From Mediterranea sp. An20 (GTDB lineage Bacteria > Bacteroidota > Bacteroidia > Bacteroidales > Bacteroidaceae): a stretch of 64,000 nucleotides of DNA. Positions 8,837 through 17,466 of the stretch are shown here, one piece after another. The notes beneath the pieces were generated by a model, which saw only the letters and a list, made by a program, of their open reading frames with translations, made no database searches and was not told the DNA's origin. The translations under genes and the position numbers were made by a program. Position 1 is the stretch's first letter, and each line of letters begins with the position of its first letter. The stretch covers positions 1 through 64,000 of the forward strand of contig NZ_NFJV01000009.1 in NCBI RefSeq assembly GCF_002160055.1, written 5' to 3'.

Positions 8837-10354
8837 ATGAAAAAGGTATTGATATATTCTATTTCATTACATGGTGATGAGGAAGCAATGGCACTTCAAG
8901 AAGCCAAAGAATACATATCCAAAGGAAACAGCGTCTTATATTTGAGCTGTGACGAATCTCTATGTGGTTGTAAATTGAATCCCTTGTTTAAGCGTAATCA
9001 ATGTAAGATGTGTTCTTTCCTTCAGCATGCAAGAATGAAAAGAATTCTTCCTATTGGTGTTGTACTAAAGAATTTAAAGGATTATAGCGATAAAAACTCT
9101 GCAAGGCATATATCCGAGTTTAAGTATGCATATACAAATATTGCAGAATTAAAATCCTTGACTTATTGCGGAGTGAAAATAGGCTATGCTGCATTGTCCA
9201 CATATATAACGTTAACTCGTAATTTGGATGCACAATTTATGGGTGCTGTAAAGTTGTATATAGACATTTTATTGCAGCATCAAATACGATTGACTGATTC
9301 TATCATTCGCATATTGGACGATTATAAACCAGATTTGATTTATCTATTTAATGGCAGATTCGCAGAATATCGTCCAGTGTTAGATCTTGCCCGAATTCGT
9401 AATATTGAATTTGTCGTAACCGAGAATGTTAAATGTCCGCCTAATTGTGTTAGGAGAAATTTGTTTTATAACTCTATTCCCCATGATGCGTATGCTTGTA
9501 ATGAAAAATATGAAATTATGTGGAAATCTTATAGCGACCCAGTAGAGCGTGAAAAACTAGCACGTTCATTTTATGAAAATAGACGGAATGCGGTTTTTGC
9601 AGGAGATAAGATATATGTGAAGGAACAGCAAAATGGCTTGATGCCCCCAAATTGGGACAAGGCAAAGGATAATATTGTCATTTTTAATTCTAGTGAAGAT
9701 GAATTTTGTTCTATTAATGAACGGATTGATTCAGAAAGGGTGTTCCCAACGCAAATAGACGGAATATGTACTATAGTAGCACATTACAAGAATGATGGTA
9801 ATAAGCATTTTTGGCTTAGAGTACATCCCAATTTGAAAGGGCTGCCTTTCCATTATCATCAGGATCTATATAAACTTAGTTATTCAAATTTGACGGTCAT
9901 ACCTGCTGATAGTCCTATTAGTACTTATGCTTTAATGGATGCGGCATCAAAAGTTATAGTTTTTGGATCTACAACAGGTATTGAAGCAACATATTGGGGA
10001 AAACCTGTAATAAATTTAGTATTTTCATATTATAATCAATTACATGTAGTACATACACCTAAGACAGAAAAAGAATTGTGGAAATTGATTGATGATCAAG
10101 ATTTGCCATGTCTATATAATGATAATGTTTTAAAATTTGGACTATTTCCTATGTCCGTGAGAAAAATGGAAGATAATCATGATTTCCCGATGGATTATAA
10201 AACCTATTCTTTCTTTGGAAAGAAACTATATGTGCAACATTATCGTAATTACTATTTTCATTCATTGGGGCTTACTGCATTGGTAGAGTTAGTAGCATGG
10301 AAATTAGGTTCATTATTGAGTAGAAATCCCTTTAAGAAAGTGCCAATAGATTAA
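8837..10354 (+). CDS. Probable capsule-type GT-B glycosyltransferase with an N-terminal cysteine cluster
   Basis: This 505-residue soluble-looking protein has an unusual Cys cluster at residues 35-57 (spacing C-x6-C-x-C-x11-C-x2-C), which looks like a metal site. The C-terminal third contains WLRVHPN and a Ser-Thr-Thr-Gly-Ile-Glu stretch followed by a Gly-Lys-Pro turn, resembling the nucleotide-sugar-binding half of capsule synthesis and polysialyltransferase-like GT-B enzymes. I do not recognise a named family for the whole protein. Position between flippase and GT2 genes suggests a role in glycan assembly. Transfer of the nonulosonic acid itself is a reasonable guess, not more. Confidence 0.6.
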   Translation: MKKVLIYSISLHGDEEAMALQEAKEYISKGNSVLYLSCDESLCGCKLNPLFKRNQCKMCSFLQHARMKRILPIGVVLKNLKDYSDKNSARHISEFKYAYTNIAELKSLTYCGVKIGYAALSTYITLTRNLDAQFMGAVKLYIDILLQHQIRLTDSIIRILDDYKPDLIYLFNGRFAEYRPVLDLARIRNIEFVVTENVKCPPNCVRRNLFYNSIPHDAYACNEKYEIMWKSYSDPVEREKLARSFYENRRNAVFAGDKIYVKEQQNGLMPPNWDKAKDNIVIFNSSEDEFCSINERIDSERVFPTQIDGICTIVAHYKNDGNKHFWLRVHPNLKGLPFHYHQDLYKLSYSNLTVIPADSPISTYALMDAASKVIVFGSTTGIEATYWGKPVINLVFSYYNQLHVVHTPKTEKELWKLIDDQDLPCLYNDNVLKFGLFPMSVRKMEDNHDFPMDYKTYSFFGKKLYVQHYRNYYFHSLGLTALVELVAWKLGSLLSRNPFKKVPID

Positions 10355-11332
10355 ATGAAAAAATTTAGTATTATTATTCCTGTATATAATGTTGAATTAT
10401 ATATTAGGAGATGTTTGTCTTCAATCTTTAATCAAGATTTGAGTGAAAATCTGTATGAAATAATTGTAATCAATGATGGTACTCAAGATAATTCGATGCA
10501 AATTGTGAATGAGTTTGCCAATCATCATACCAATTTACGAATTCTGAATCGTGTTAATGGGGGAGTTTCTATGGCACGAAACGTTGGTTTGCAAATTGCT
10601 GAAGGAGAGTATGTTACTTTTATTGATGCAGACGATTGGATTGTAGAAGGAAGTTTGAAAAATGTCTATGCTATTTTGAATGAAAAGATAGATGTACCTT
10701 TAGATGTTTTATTATTAATTTCCCAAGGAACAAATGGAACTATATATTACGCGTGGAAAGATAAATGTATTACTAATCATATTTATAGTGGTGTAGAAAT
10801 CTTCTCTAACGGCTTTAGAAGGGGAAGTGTGTGTGGGGGGGTGTATAATCGAAATTTCTTGTTACGGAATAAAATAACCTTTCCTGAAGGAGTCCGAAAC
10901 GGCGAGGATAGTATTTTTATAAATTTAGTTTTTATCTATGCGGTTAGATTGTGCTTTCAAGATATTCCATTTTATGTTGTTTGTGAAAGAATAGGTAGTG
11001 CATCTCGCACTTTTAATGAAGAACACTTGAAATTAATGATAAATGGTTTGGATTTTATTAAGAAGTTGATAGATACTCGATTCGATGAACTTTCACCAAT
11101 TCAGAGAAACATGTTATCGGAAATGTTATATGCACAGATGTTTACTTTGACATATTCAGCTATCGCTGTTGGGAATATTCCGCTGAAAAAAATAAAAAAA
11201 GCTATTCCGTTATGTAAATATTTGCCGATACAATTTGAAAAACCTAATAGTAAAGGCTGGAAATTAATATTACTAAACAAATCATATACTCTGTATTATT
11301 GGCTCTTTAAATTGAAAGTTCGTTTAACATGA
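10355..11332 (+). CDS. Glycosyltransferase family 2
   Basis: The 325-residue protein begins FSIIIPVYNVE and has the GT-A DxD-type motif FIDADDW near residue 92, typical of GT2 inverting transferases. It starts one base after the previous stop and overlaps the polymerase gene by 4 bp. The coding sequence carries a G7 tract at 10835-10841 that is in frame here. Donor and acceptor sugars cannot be told from the sequence. Confidence 0.88.
   Translation: MKKFSIIIPVYNVELYIRRCLSSIFNQDLSENLYEIIVINDGTQDNSMQIVNEFANHHTNLRILNRVNGGVSMARNVGLQIAEGEYVTFIDADDWIVEGSLKNVYAILNEKIDVPLDVLLLISQGTNGTIYYAWKDKCITNHIYSGVEIFSNGFRRGSVCGGVYNRNFLLRNKITFPEGVRNGEDSIFINLVFIYAVRLCFQDIPFYVVCERIGSASRTFNEEHLKLMINGLDFIKKLIDTRFDELSPIQRNMLSEMLYAQMFTLTYSAIAVGNIPLKKIKKAIPLCKYLPIQFEKPNSKGWKLILLNKSYTLYYWLFKLKVRLT
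10835..10841 (+). repeat. G7 homopolymer tract inside an intact GT2 gene
   Basis: Seven G residues are read GGG GGG GTG, so the frame stays open. The codon arrangement is the same as in the G7 tract of the broken acyltransferase at 546-552. Loss or gain of one G would truncate the glycosyltransferase. Confidence 0.9.
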
Positions 11333-12456
11333 TGCAATCTGTTGTTGTTTATTTTACAACAAGTTTTATTCTCGTACAGTTAAGTAGGTATTATGTAAAA
11401 TTTCCCCATGGAAAACATAATTATTTACTATGGGCGTTAATTTGCTACTCTGTAATATTTGGTTTGCGGTATGGAGTGGGTGCGGATTATTTTGGTTATC
11501 AGGAGATATATACATACTATCAACAATTTGGAAAGCCATTGACTAATGGCCTTGAGTCTGGTTTTTTATTTTTGATGAAATTGTGCCCTTGGAGTTATCA
11601 ATTATTTTTAGGTATTATTGCGTTTTTACAGATTTTATTTCTATTCAAAGGATTTCGACATGAGTCAGTTGTAATTCCTTATATAGGCTATACATTTATG
11701 GCTAGTTGTACATGGCTCATTTTTGCTAATGCTTTACGTCAAGAATTAGCATTTTCTATATTCATAGCTTCTTTACCTTTTATTAAAAGCAAGAATTGGA
11801 TAGCCTATTACTTAGTAATTTTTTTAGCGATATTAATACATTCATCAGCATTTTTATTGCTGTTATTTTATCCATTATTTTGTTACAAAAATGAATGGTT
11901 TCGAAATATTAGAATTCAACTTCTATTAGTTTTGATTTCATTAATCTTGCTTAAAGCTGAACTTAGTTTGGAGGTTATTCAGTTGATAGATGTCTATATA
12001 CAGATGACTCCTTATGCTGATTATTTTGATATGAGTTCTGAACGTTCATTGGCTAAACTCTCCTCGGAGGTTTCTTTAGGAATTGGATTCTATGTATCAT
12101 TAATCATTATTGTAATTCAAATATGTTATAGCAATCGCGTAAAAGAATTTTTTAGGGATTCAATTTTCACTATAATTTATAATTTATTTTTCATAGGTGT
12201 TTTATGGAAACATCTTTTTGTAAGTAGCCAAATTTTTCAACGCGTAAATTTTTATCTATGGGGAACAAGCTTTATTGTTGGGGCATATACATTATTCTTT
12301 TTTTACAAGTCATCCAATCGCAAATTATTTATGTTGCTGCTTGGATTGTATTTTCTACTATTTGTAGGTACCCTTTCTAATTTCGAGTATGATTATGTAC
12401 GATATTATTTTTTTTGGGAAAAAGATAGTTTCGTTTTACCCGCGGCCTTTAAATGA
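11329..12456 (+). CDS. wzy: EpsG/Wzy-type polysaccharide polymerase
   Basis: This 375-residue protein has about ten membrane segments and the EpsG-family motif FGLRYGVGADYFGY near residues 44-57. Such proteins join flipped repeat units in the periplasm. It is the only polymerase candidate in the locus. It overlaps GT2 upstream and GT4 downstream by 4 bp each. A T8 run (12408-12415) lies near its 3' end. Confidence 0.85.
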   Translation: MMQSVVVYFTTSFILVQLSRYYVKFPHGKHNYLLWALICYSVIFGLRYGVGADYFGYQEIYTYYQQFGKPLTNGLESGFLFLMKLCPWSYQLFLGIIAFLQILFLFKGFRHESVVIPYIGYTFMASCTWLIFANALRQELAFSIFIASLPFIKSKNWIAYYLVIFLAILIHSSAFLLLLFYPLFCYKNEWFRNIRIQLLLVLISLILLKAELSLEVIQLIDVYIQMTPYADYFDMSSERSLAKLSSEVSLGIGFYVSLIIIVIQICYSNRVKEFFRDSIFTIIYNLFFIGVLWKHLFVSSQIFQRVNFYLWGTSFIVGAYTLFFFYKSSNRKLFMLLLGLYFLLFVGTLSNFEYDYVRYYFFWEKDSFVLPAAFK

Positions 12457-13526
12457 TCAGCATAATGAAGATATTTTATATTTCAAGATTCCTAGATGAC
12501 AACAATACCGGAGCTAAGTATGTAATGCAGCGAAATCTTAGAGCATTACAAAAAATAGCAGGCAGAGACAACGTGATAGTATATATGCATGAAAAGCCAT
12601 CGATTGCTACTTATTTTATGTCATTGTTGCGACAGGGCAGTTATGGTGTGAGTATTCAAGATGAACAGTCAGTTTTAAAAATTGCACAATCAAACAACTA
12701 TGATTGGGTGTTCTTAGAAGGGACGTTGTTCGGCAATGTTGTGAAGAAACTACGCAAAAAGGGCATACGAACTATGGTTTATGCGCATAACGTAGATGCC
12801 ATGTTGTATAAGCAGGAAATGGAACTTAATTCGACTTTGATTGCAAAATTGCGTTATATACATGTCTCAATGAATGAACGTACAACGCTTCAATGGACAT
12901 CTAAGCTTCTGGCTTTGACAGAGCGTGACAATGACGGATTCAAACAATTGTATGATCGTGGGGCAGATATTATTCTTCCTATTACTTATGAACGGCATCC
13001 TAATAATATACAAGTAAGTACACTCAATATTAAACCCTATTTATTGTTTGTTGGATCCAATTTCTTCCCTAATGTAGAGGGTATAAACTGGTTTATAGAT
13101 TATGTAGCAACACATATTGATTTAGATGTGAGAATCGTAGGAGGGTGTTGTCAAAATCAACTTCTGCAAAATCGTCCTTTACCAGTAAATGTTTTTTTGG
13201 ATGGATACGTGAATGACTTGTCTGCTTTCTATAAAGAAGCGGTAGCTGTGATAATACCAATATTCTATGGTTCGGGTATGAAAACTAAAACGATTGAAGC
13301 CTTAAGTTACGGTAAGACTATCATAGGGACAGAAGAGGCTTTTGTAGGAGTATCGGCAGATTATGACCGTATAGGTGGATTGTGCAATTCTCCTGAAGAA
13401 TTTATTGATAAAATTTCATTATTAGATAAGAGCATTCGAGTCAATGAGTATTCTTTAAATGTATTCAATTCATATTTTTCTGAAGAGATTTTCATTGACA
13501 AACTGCGGGCATTTATAAACGAATAA
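12453..13526 (+). CDS. Glycosyltransferase family 4-like (GT-B)
   Basis: The protein of about 353-357 residues has GT-B features: IFYISRFLDD at the N terminus, FVGSNFFPNVEGINWF at the start of the second Rossmann half, and YGSGMKTKTIEALSYGK, which contains the conserved glutamate for nucleotide-sugar binding. The ATG at 12453 overlaps the wzy stop (ATGA). The ATG at 12465 gives the more typical start MKIFYISRF. Sugar specificity is unknown. Confidence 0.85.
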   Translation: MISIMKIFYISRFLDDNNTGAKYVMQRNLRALQKIAGRDNVIVYMHEKPSIATYFMSLLRQGSYGVSIQDEQSVLKIAQSNNYDWVFLEGTLFGNVVKKLRKKGIRTMVYAHNVDAMLYKQEMELNSTLIAKLRYIHVSMNERTTLQWTSKLLALTERDNDGFKQLYDRGADIILPITYERHPNNIQVSTLNIKPYLLFVGSNFFPNVEGINWFIDYVATHIDLDVRIVGGCCQNQLLQNRPLPVNVFLDGYVNDLSAFYKEAVAVIIPIFYGSGMKTKTIEALSYGKTIIGTEEAFVGVSADYDRIGGLCNSPEEFIDKISLLDKSIRVNEYSLNVFNSYFSEEIFIDKLRAFINE

Positions 13527-13535
13527 TTTATCTTT

Positions 13536-14633
13536 ATGCCAACCATTACATATACTCCTATTTCTTTTAGAAATTATGACTCTGGGGACTATTATTTAAA
13601 AAAAGATCCCTATCATATTGCATCCTATTTATTGACCAAAGGGCGTATAGCAGCAGGGTTTAATTGCCCATTCAATATTTCGGGGGATAATTGTGCCTTT
13701 CTCTTCGTGAACGTAGATGATATAGTAGCAGCACGGCTTCAATGTTTCGGTACCCGTTTTTATGCGCGGGGGCAGATTTTACCTGCCGGAACAGCTTCAG
13801 CGTTGGAAGCTGCTGAACCATTAAGGTACTTGGGAGTAGGTGCTGAGCCACTTCTGGCATTTACTATGAGCGAAGAATATCCAGTAAATGTCGTTGCTGG
13901 CTTGTCGGAAATGGCGTTGCCTCTATATAAAAAGTTGCGCTATCATATCTTGGCTTTCCCTCGCATCATGCAATTACGAAATGTGCGATGTATGCTGGAA
14001 AGCAAAGGTGTAAGAGGAAATCTATTGAGGGTTTGTAGCAAGATTCTGAATGTCCCACTTGGTTGGCTCATATCTGTGTCGGACAGGAAAGGAAAGCGAC
14101 TGCTGCGGGAATACCAGGTGGAGAAAGTAGACCGCATACCAGCATGGATTGACGAGATAGTACTGAATGATGGACACACCTATATGGAAGTGCATGATCA
14201 TGTTTGGTTGCAATGGAACTTGGATAATAATTTCTATGAACAGCCACAGAATATACAATCCTTCTATATCGTGAAGAAGTCTGAAGAGCCGATAGCCTTT
14301 TTTATGACTAAAGAACGTTTTAGGGAACAAGCCGGAGGAGTATTGCGAGATGTGTTGATTGGCTCTATCGTGGAGTGGGGTATTCGTGATGAAAGCTTGT
14401 TGTCTGAGGAGGATATATACCGGATGGCAACCCTTACATTCTCACCTCAGGTAGATATCATTGAAACCGCAACCAATAACCTCCAAGTGGTAAGGGCTAT
14501 GAAGCGATGCGGGTTCATTCCGCATGGCTATGCCCACATTGCCTTGAAGGACAAAACCAAGCAATACAAGGATGCTTCAGACATAAATCTATGGCGTGTC
14601 CGGTATGGGTACGCAGATGTGATATTAACATAA
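13536..14633 (+). CDS. GNAT-like acyltransferase next to the acyl carrier protein
   Basis: This 365-residue protein resembles large GNAT or FemAB-type acyltransferases. A C-terminal segment (TLTFSPQVDIIETATNNLQV and then AMKRCGFIPHG) has the look of a GNAT acetyl-CoA fold end, and no membrane segment is evident. The N-terminal half is poorly conserved to my eye. It sits 24 bp before the ACP gene and is followed by reductase and ketosynthase genes. It is therefore the best candidate for moving the acyl group made by that cassette onto an amino sugar. The family is likely and the acyl donor is inferred. Confidence 0.55.
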   Translation: MPTITYTPISFRNYDSGDYYLKKDPYHIASYLLTKGRIAAGFNCPFNISGDNCAFLFVNVDDIVAARLQCFGTRFYARGQILPAGTASALEAAEPLRYLGVGAEPLLAFTMSEEYPVNVVAGLSEMALPLYKKLRYHILAFPRIMQLRNVRCMLESKGVRGNLLRVCSKILNVPLGWLISVSDRKGKRLLREYQVEKVDRIPAWIDEIVLNDGHTYMEVHDHVWLQWNLDNNFYEQPQNIQSFYIVKKSEEPIAFFMTKERFREQAGGVLRDVLIGSIVEWGIRDESLLSEEDIYRMATLTFSPQVDIIETATNNLQVVRAMKRCGFIPHGYAHIALKDKTKQYKDASDINLWRVRYGYADVILT

Positions 14634-14657
14634 TGAACTTCTAATAATTTACGAACT

Positions 14658-14888
14658 ATGGAATTGAAAGATTTTATTGAAAAATTTGCAGAACAGTTTG
14701 ATAACGTAGATGTCAATGAACTTACTCCTGAAACCAAATTTAAGGAGCTGGGTGAATGGTCTTCTCTGATGTCGCTCTCGATTATTGCCATGGCAGACGA
14801 AGAATATGACGTGCGTATCAAAGGTAGTGACATACAAGCGGTAGATACCATTAATGATTTGTTCATGCTAATTCAAAGCAAGAAGTAA
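14658..14888 (+). CDS. Acyl carrier protein of the polysaccharide locus
   Basis: This 76-residue acidic helical protein has the size and pattern of an ACP. The motif LGEWSSLMSL corresponds to the phosphopantetheine site, with Ser36 as the likely attachment residue, although the usual Asp-Ser-Leu is Ser-Ser-Leu here. It lies between the GNAT-like gene and the reductase and is probably a dedicated carrier rather than the housekeeping AcpP. Modification by a phosphopantetheinyl transferase is assumed; none is encoded in the window. Confidence 0.85.
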   Translation: MELKDFIEKFAEQFDNVDVNELTPETKFKELGEWSSLMSLSIIAMADEEYDVRIKGSDIQAVDTINDLFMLIQSKK

Positions 14889-14903
14889 TATTCTTAGACT
14901 GAT

Positions 14904-15656
14904 ATGTATAATCCGTTTTCATTATCAGGGAAAAGAGTCTTGGTAACAGGTGCTTCTTCTGGAATAGGTCGGGCAATAGCTATAGAATGTTCCAAAATGG
15001 GGGCACAAATCATATTGACTGCCCGCAACGCAGAACGTCTGGACGAAACGCTTAGCATGATGGATGCTTCACAAATTCATCAGATCATTCCGGTGGATTT
15101 GTCTTCGGAAGAAGGACTAAGACTATTGGTAGAAAGAGTATCGGAACCACTGGACGGCGTAGTCAATTGCGCGGGGATGACCATGCCCAAACCTTTCCGT
15201 TTCATTTCGGATACAGACGTGGAAATGATTATGGGCGTGAATTTCAAAGCTCCTGCGATATTGTTGCAGCAACTACTCAAGAGAAAAAGAATCAATAAAG
15301 GAGCTTCACTGGTATTCATCTCATCAATTGCAGGCGTTTGGGTTTCATTTACTGGTGAAAGTTTGTATTCAGCCTCAAAAGGTGCAGTCAACGGATTGAT
15401 GAAAAGTATGGCTATAGAATTGGCTGGTAAGGGGATTCGAGTAAATTGTGTGAATCCAGGCATGATTGATACCCAATTCTTGAAAAGTGGTTCCATAACG
15501 GAAGAACAACTTCAAGAGGATGCGAAACGCTATCCTTTAGGAAGATATGGAAAACCTGAAGAGGTGGCTTATGCAGTTATCTATTTGTTGAGCGATGCTT
15601 CTATTTGGATGACGGGAAGCAATCTGCTGATAGACGGAGGATATACATTACTTTAA
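14904..15656 (+). CDS. SDR-family 3-oxoacyl-ACP reductase-like enzyme
   Basis: The 250-residue protein is a complete classical SDR. It has the nucleotide-binding GASSGIG (residues 17-23), NCAG (88-91), Asn113, catalytic Ser140/141, and Tyr155 and Lys159 in YSASK. It ends with the FabG-like SNLLIDGGY. Lying between ACP and ketosynthase genes, it most likely reduces a beta-ketoacyl-ACP to a 3-hydroxyacyl-ACP. A sugar-modifying SDR is the main alternative. Confidence 0.85.
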   Translation: MYNPFSLSGKRVLVTGASSGIGRAIAIECSKMGAQIILTARNAERLDETLSMMDASQIHQIIPVDLSSEEGLRLLVERVSEPLDGVVNCAGMTMPKPFRFISDTDVEMIMGVNFKAPAILLQQLLKRKRINKGASLVFISSIAGVWVSFTGESLYSASKGAVNGLMKSMAIELAGKGIRVNCVNPGMIDTQFLKSGSITEEQLQEDAKRYPLGRYGKPEEVAYAVIYLLSDASIWMTGSNLLIDGGYTLL

Positions 15657-15668
15657 AATTGAAATGCG

Positions 15669-16679
15669 ATGCAAAAGGCATATATCAAAGATATAAGATA
15701 TTACTTACCTGAGAGAAAGGTAACAAATGAAGAAATAGTTCAAAGTTTTCCTGAATGGAGTGTGGATAAAATCGCTTCTAAGGTTGGTGTGAACATCAGG
15801 CATATAGCCGAGGAAAATGAAACGGCTAAAGATATGGCGGTAAAAGCAGCAGAATGTTTATTCCGTGGGACAGATATTCCGCGTGAAAGTATAGATTTTG
15901 TGTTGTTTTGTACCCAAAGCCCTGACTATTTGTTGCCAACATCAGCTTGCATTATTCAGCATGAATTGCAACTTCGAAAGGACATTGGAGCCTTGGACTT
16001 TAATTTAGGCTGTTCGGGGTATGTGTATGGCTTATCCTTAGCCAAAGGACTGGTTGTTTCCGGAACAGCTCGCAACGTCTTGCTGCTGACAGGAGAAACT
16101 TACAGCAAACATCTGCATCCCAAAGACAAAGGGAACCGTACTATTTTTGGAGATGCAGCCACGGCTACGGTAATAAGCACATCCGGCTGGGCAGAGATTG
16201 GGAATTTCAGTATGGGCACTGATGGTTCCGGCGCACCTAATCTGATGGTGAAGACGGGAGGTGCTCGTTATCCCGAGAAACGCGGTGATTTATCGATTGA
16301 TGAAAATGGCAATCCGGTTTCATCTGATTACCTGTATATGAATGGGAGTGAAATATTTACGTTCACATTGGATAATGTACCTCCATTAGTGAAGGACACA
16401 CTGGTGGCAAATGGCAAAGGACTAGATGAAATAAACCTGTTTGTATTTCATCAAGCCAATAAGTATATGCTGGATTTTTTACGTCGCAAGATTAAAATCG
16501 CACCCGATCGGTTCTATTATGCTTTAGCCGATTATGGCAATACGGTATCGAATACCATTCCCATTGCATTATATGACGCGAAACAGGACGAAACTATAAA
16601 ACAAGAGATGATGATTATGGTTGCTGGGTTTGGCGTGGGCTATTCATGGGGTGCTACCATACTTCATATTGTAGAATAA
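15669..16679 (+). CDS. Beta-ketoacyl-ACP synthase III-like enzyme (FabH family)
   Basis: The 336-residue thiolase-fold protein keeps the FabH triad: Cys115 (FNLGCSGYVYG), His261 (FHQAN) and Asn291 (YGNTVSNT). FabH enzymes condense a CoA-bound starter with malonyl-ACP. With the adjacent ACP and reductase this could form acetoacetyl-ACP and then 3-hydroxybutyryl-ACP. It lies 12 bp after the SDR gene. It is probably a paralog specialised for the glycan locus; a housekeeping role is unlikely in this AT-rich cassette. Confidence 0.88.
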   Translation: MQKAYIKDIRYYLPERKVTNEEIVQSFPEWSVDKIASKVGVNIRHIAEENETAKDMAVKAAECLFRGTDIPRESIDFVLFCTQSPDYLLPTSACIIQHELQLRKDIGALDFNLGCSGYVYGLSLAKGLVVSGTARNVLLLTGETYSKHLHPKDKGNRTIFGDAATATVISTSGWAEIGNFSMGTDGSGAPNLMVKTGGARYPEKRGDLSIDENGNPVSSDYLYMNGSEIFTFTLDNVPPLVKDTLVANGKGLDEINLFVFHQANKYMLDFLRRKIKIAPDRFYYALADYGNTVSNTIPIALYDAKQDETIKQEMMIMVAGFGVGYSWGATILHIVE

Positions 16680-16684
16680 GCAAT

Positions 16685-17458
16685 ATGGATAATGACAGAT
16701 ATTCGTTTCGGATATGTCTCATGTATCACGACATATACCAGCGAACACCTTATGAGAGCGGCTTCCAAGACAAAAAAGCTTTCCCATATAAAATTCAAGC
16801 AGACATTTTCGAAGATCATGTGAAAGCTGTTGTCCGGTATTGCCATGAACACCCAGAGGTAGAAGTCGAGTTTACGTTTGATGATGGCGGCATTTCATTT
16901 TTGACATTGGCTGCTCCTATTCTTGAGAAATATGAATTACGTGGAACATTCTTTATCAGCACAGCATATTTGAACACTCCTCAATTCCTTACAACGGAGC
17001 AATTGGCCGAGTTGGCACAAAGGGGACATCGTATAGGTTCCCATTCACATACGCATCCGATGTTGACAGAACTGACCGAGGAAGAGATTGCCAAGGAATG
17101 GACGGATTCTGTAAACATATTACATCCGTTTGTCACAGAGGAAATGACGGCTTCCATTCCAAACGGGGATGGAAGTGTCGTGGTCATGCAAAAAGCTACA
17201 GAAGCTGGCATTCAACGGCTTTATACTTCCATACCCACTACGGAGGTAACACGATTTATGAGTATACAAGTCTTGGGCCGCTATGTTGTTTTGCAGGGAA
17301 TGAGTGCTGAAGATGTTATGAAAATTGTCTGCAACAATAGCTTTCGGCAGAGATTGTATATCCGCTGGCAGGTTTTGCGTTGTGTAAAGGACTGTTTGGG
17401 CTCACAGTATGAGCGAATAAAACGCCTTTACTTTCGTATCAAGCGTGAATCAAAATAA
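16685..17458 (+). CDS. NodB-type polysaccharide deacetylase family protein
   Basis: Starting at ATG 16685 gives 257 residues beginning MDNDRYSFRICLMYHDI; an earlier in-frame ATG at 16646 lies within the ketosynthase gene and is less likely. It has the NodB motifs TFDDGG (metal and catalytic Asp) and SHSHTHP (metal His residues). There is no signal peptide, so it probably acts in the cytoplasm on a nucleotide- or lipid-linked sugar. It could free an amine that the acyl cassette then re-acylates; this is inference from order. Confidence 0.82.
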   Translation: MDNDRYSFRICLMYHDIYQRTPYESGFQDKKAFPYKIQADIFEDHVKAVVRYCHEHPEVEVEFTFDDGGISFLTLAAPILEKYELRGTFFISTAYLNTPQFLTTEQLAELAQRGHRIGSHSHTHPMLTELTEEEIAKEWTDSVNILHPFVTEEMTASIPNGDGSVVVMQKATEAGIQRLYTSIPTTEVTRFMSIQVLGRYVVLQGMSAEDVMKIVCNNSFRQRLYIRWQVLRCVKDCLGSQYERIKRLYFRIKRESK

Positions 17459-17466
17459 ATTTCGGT

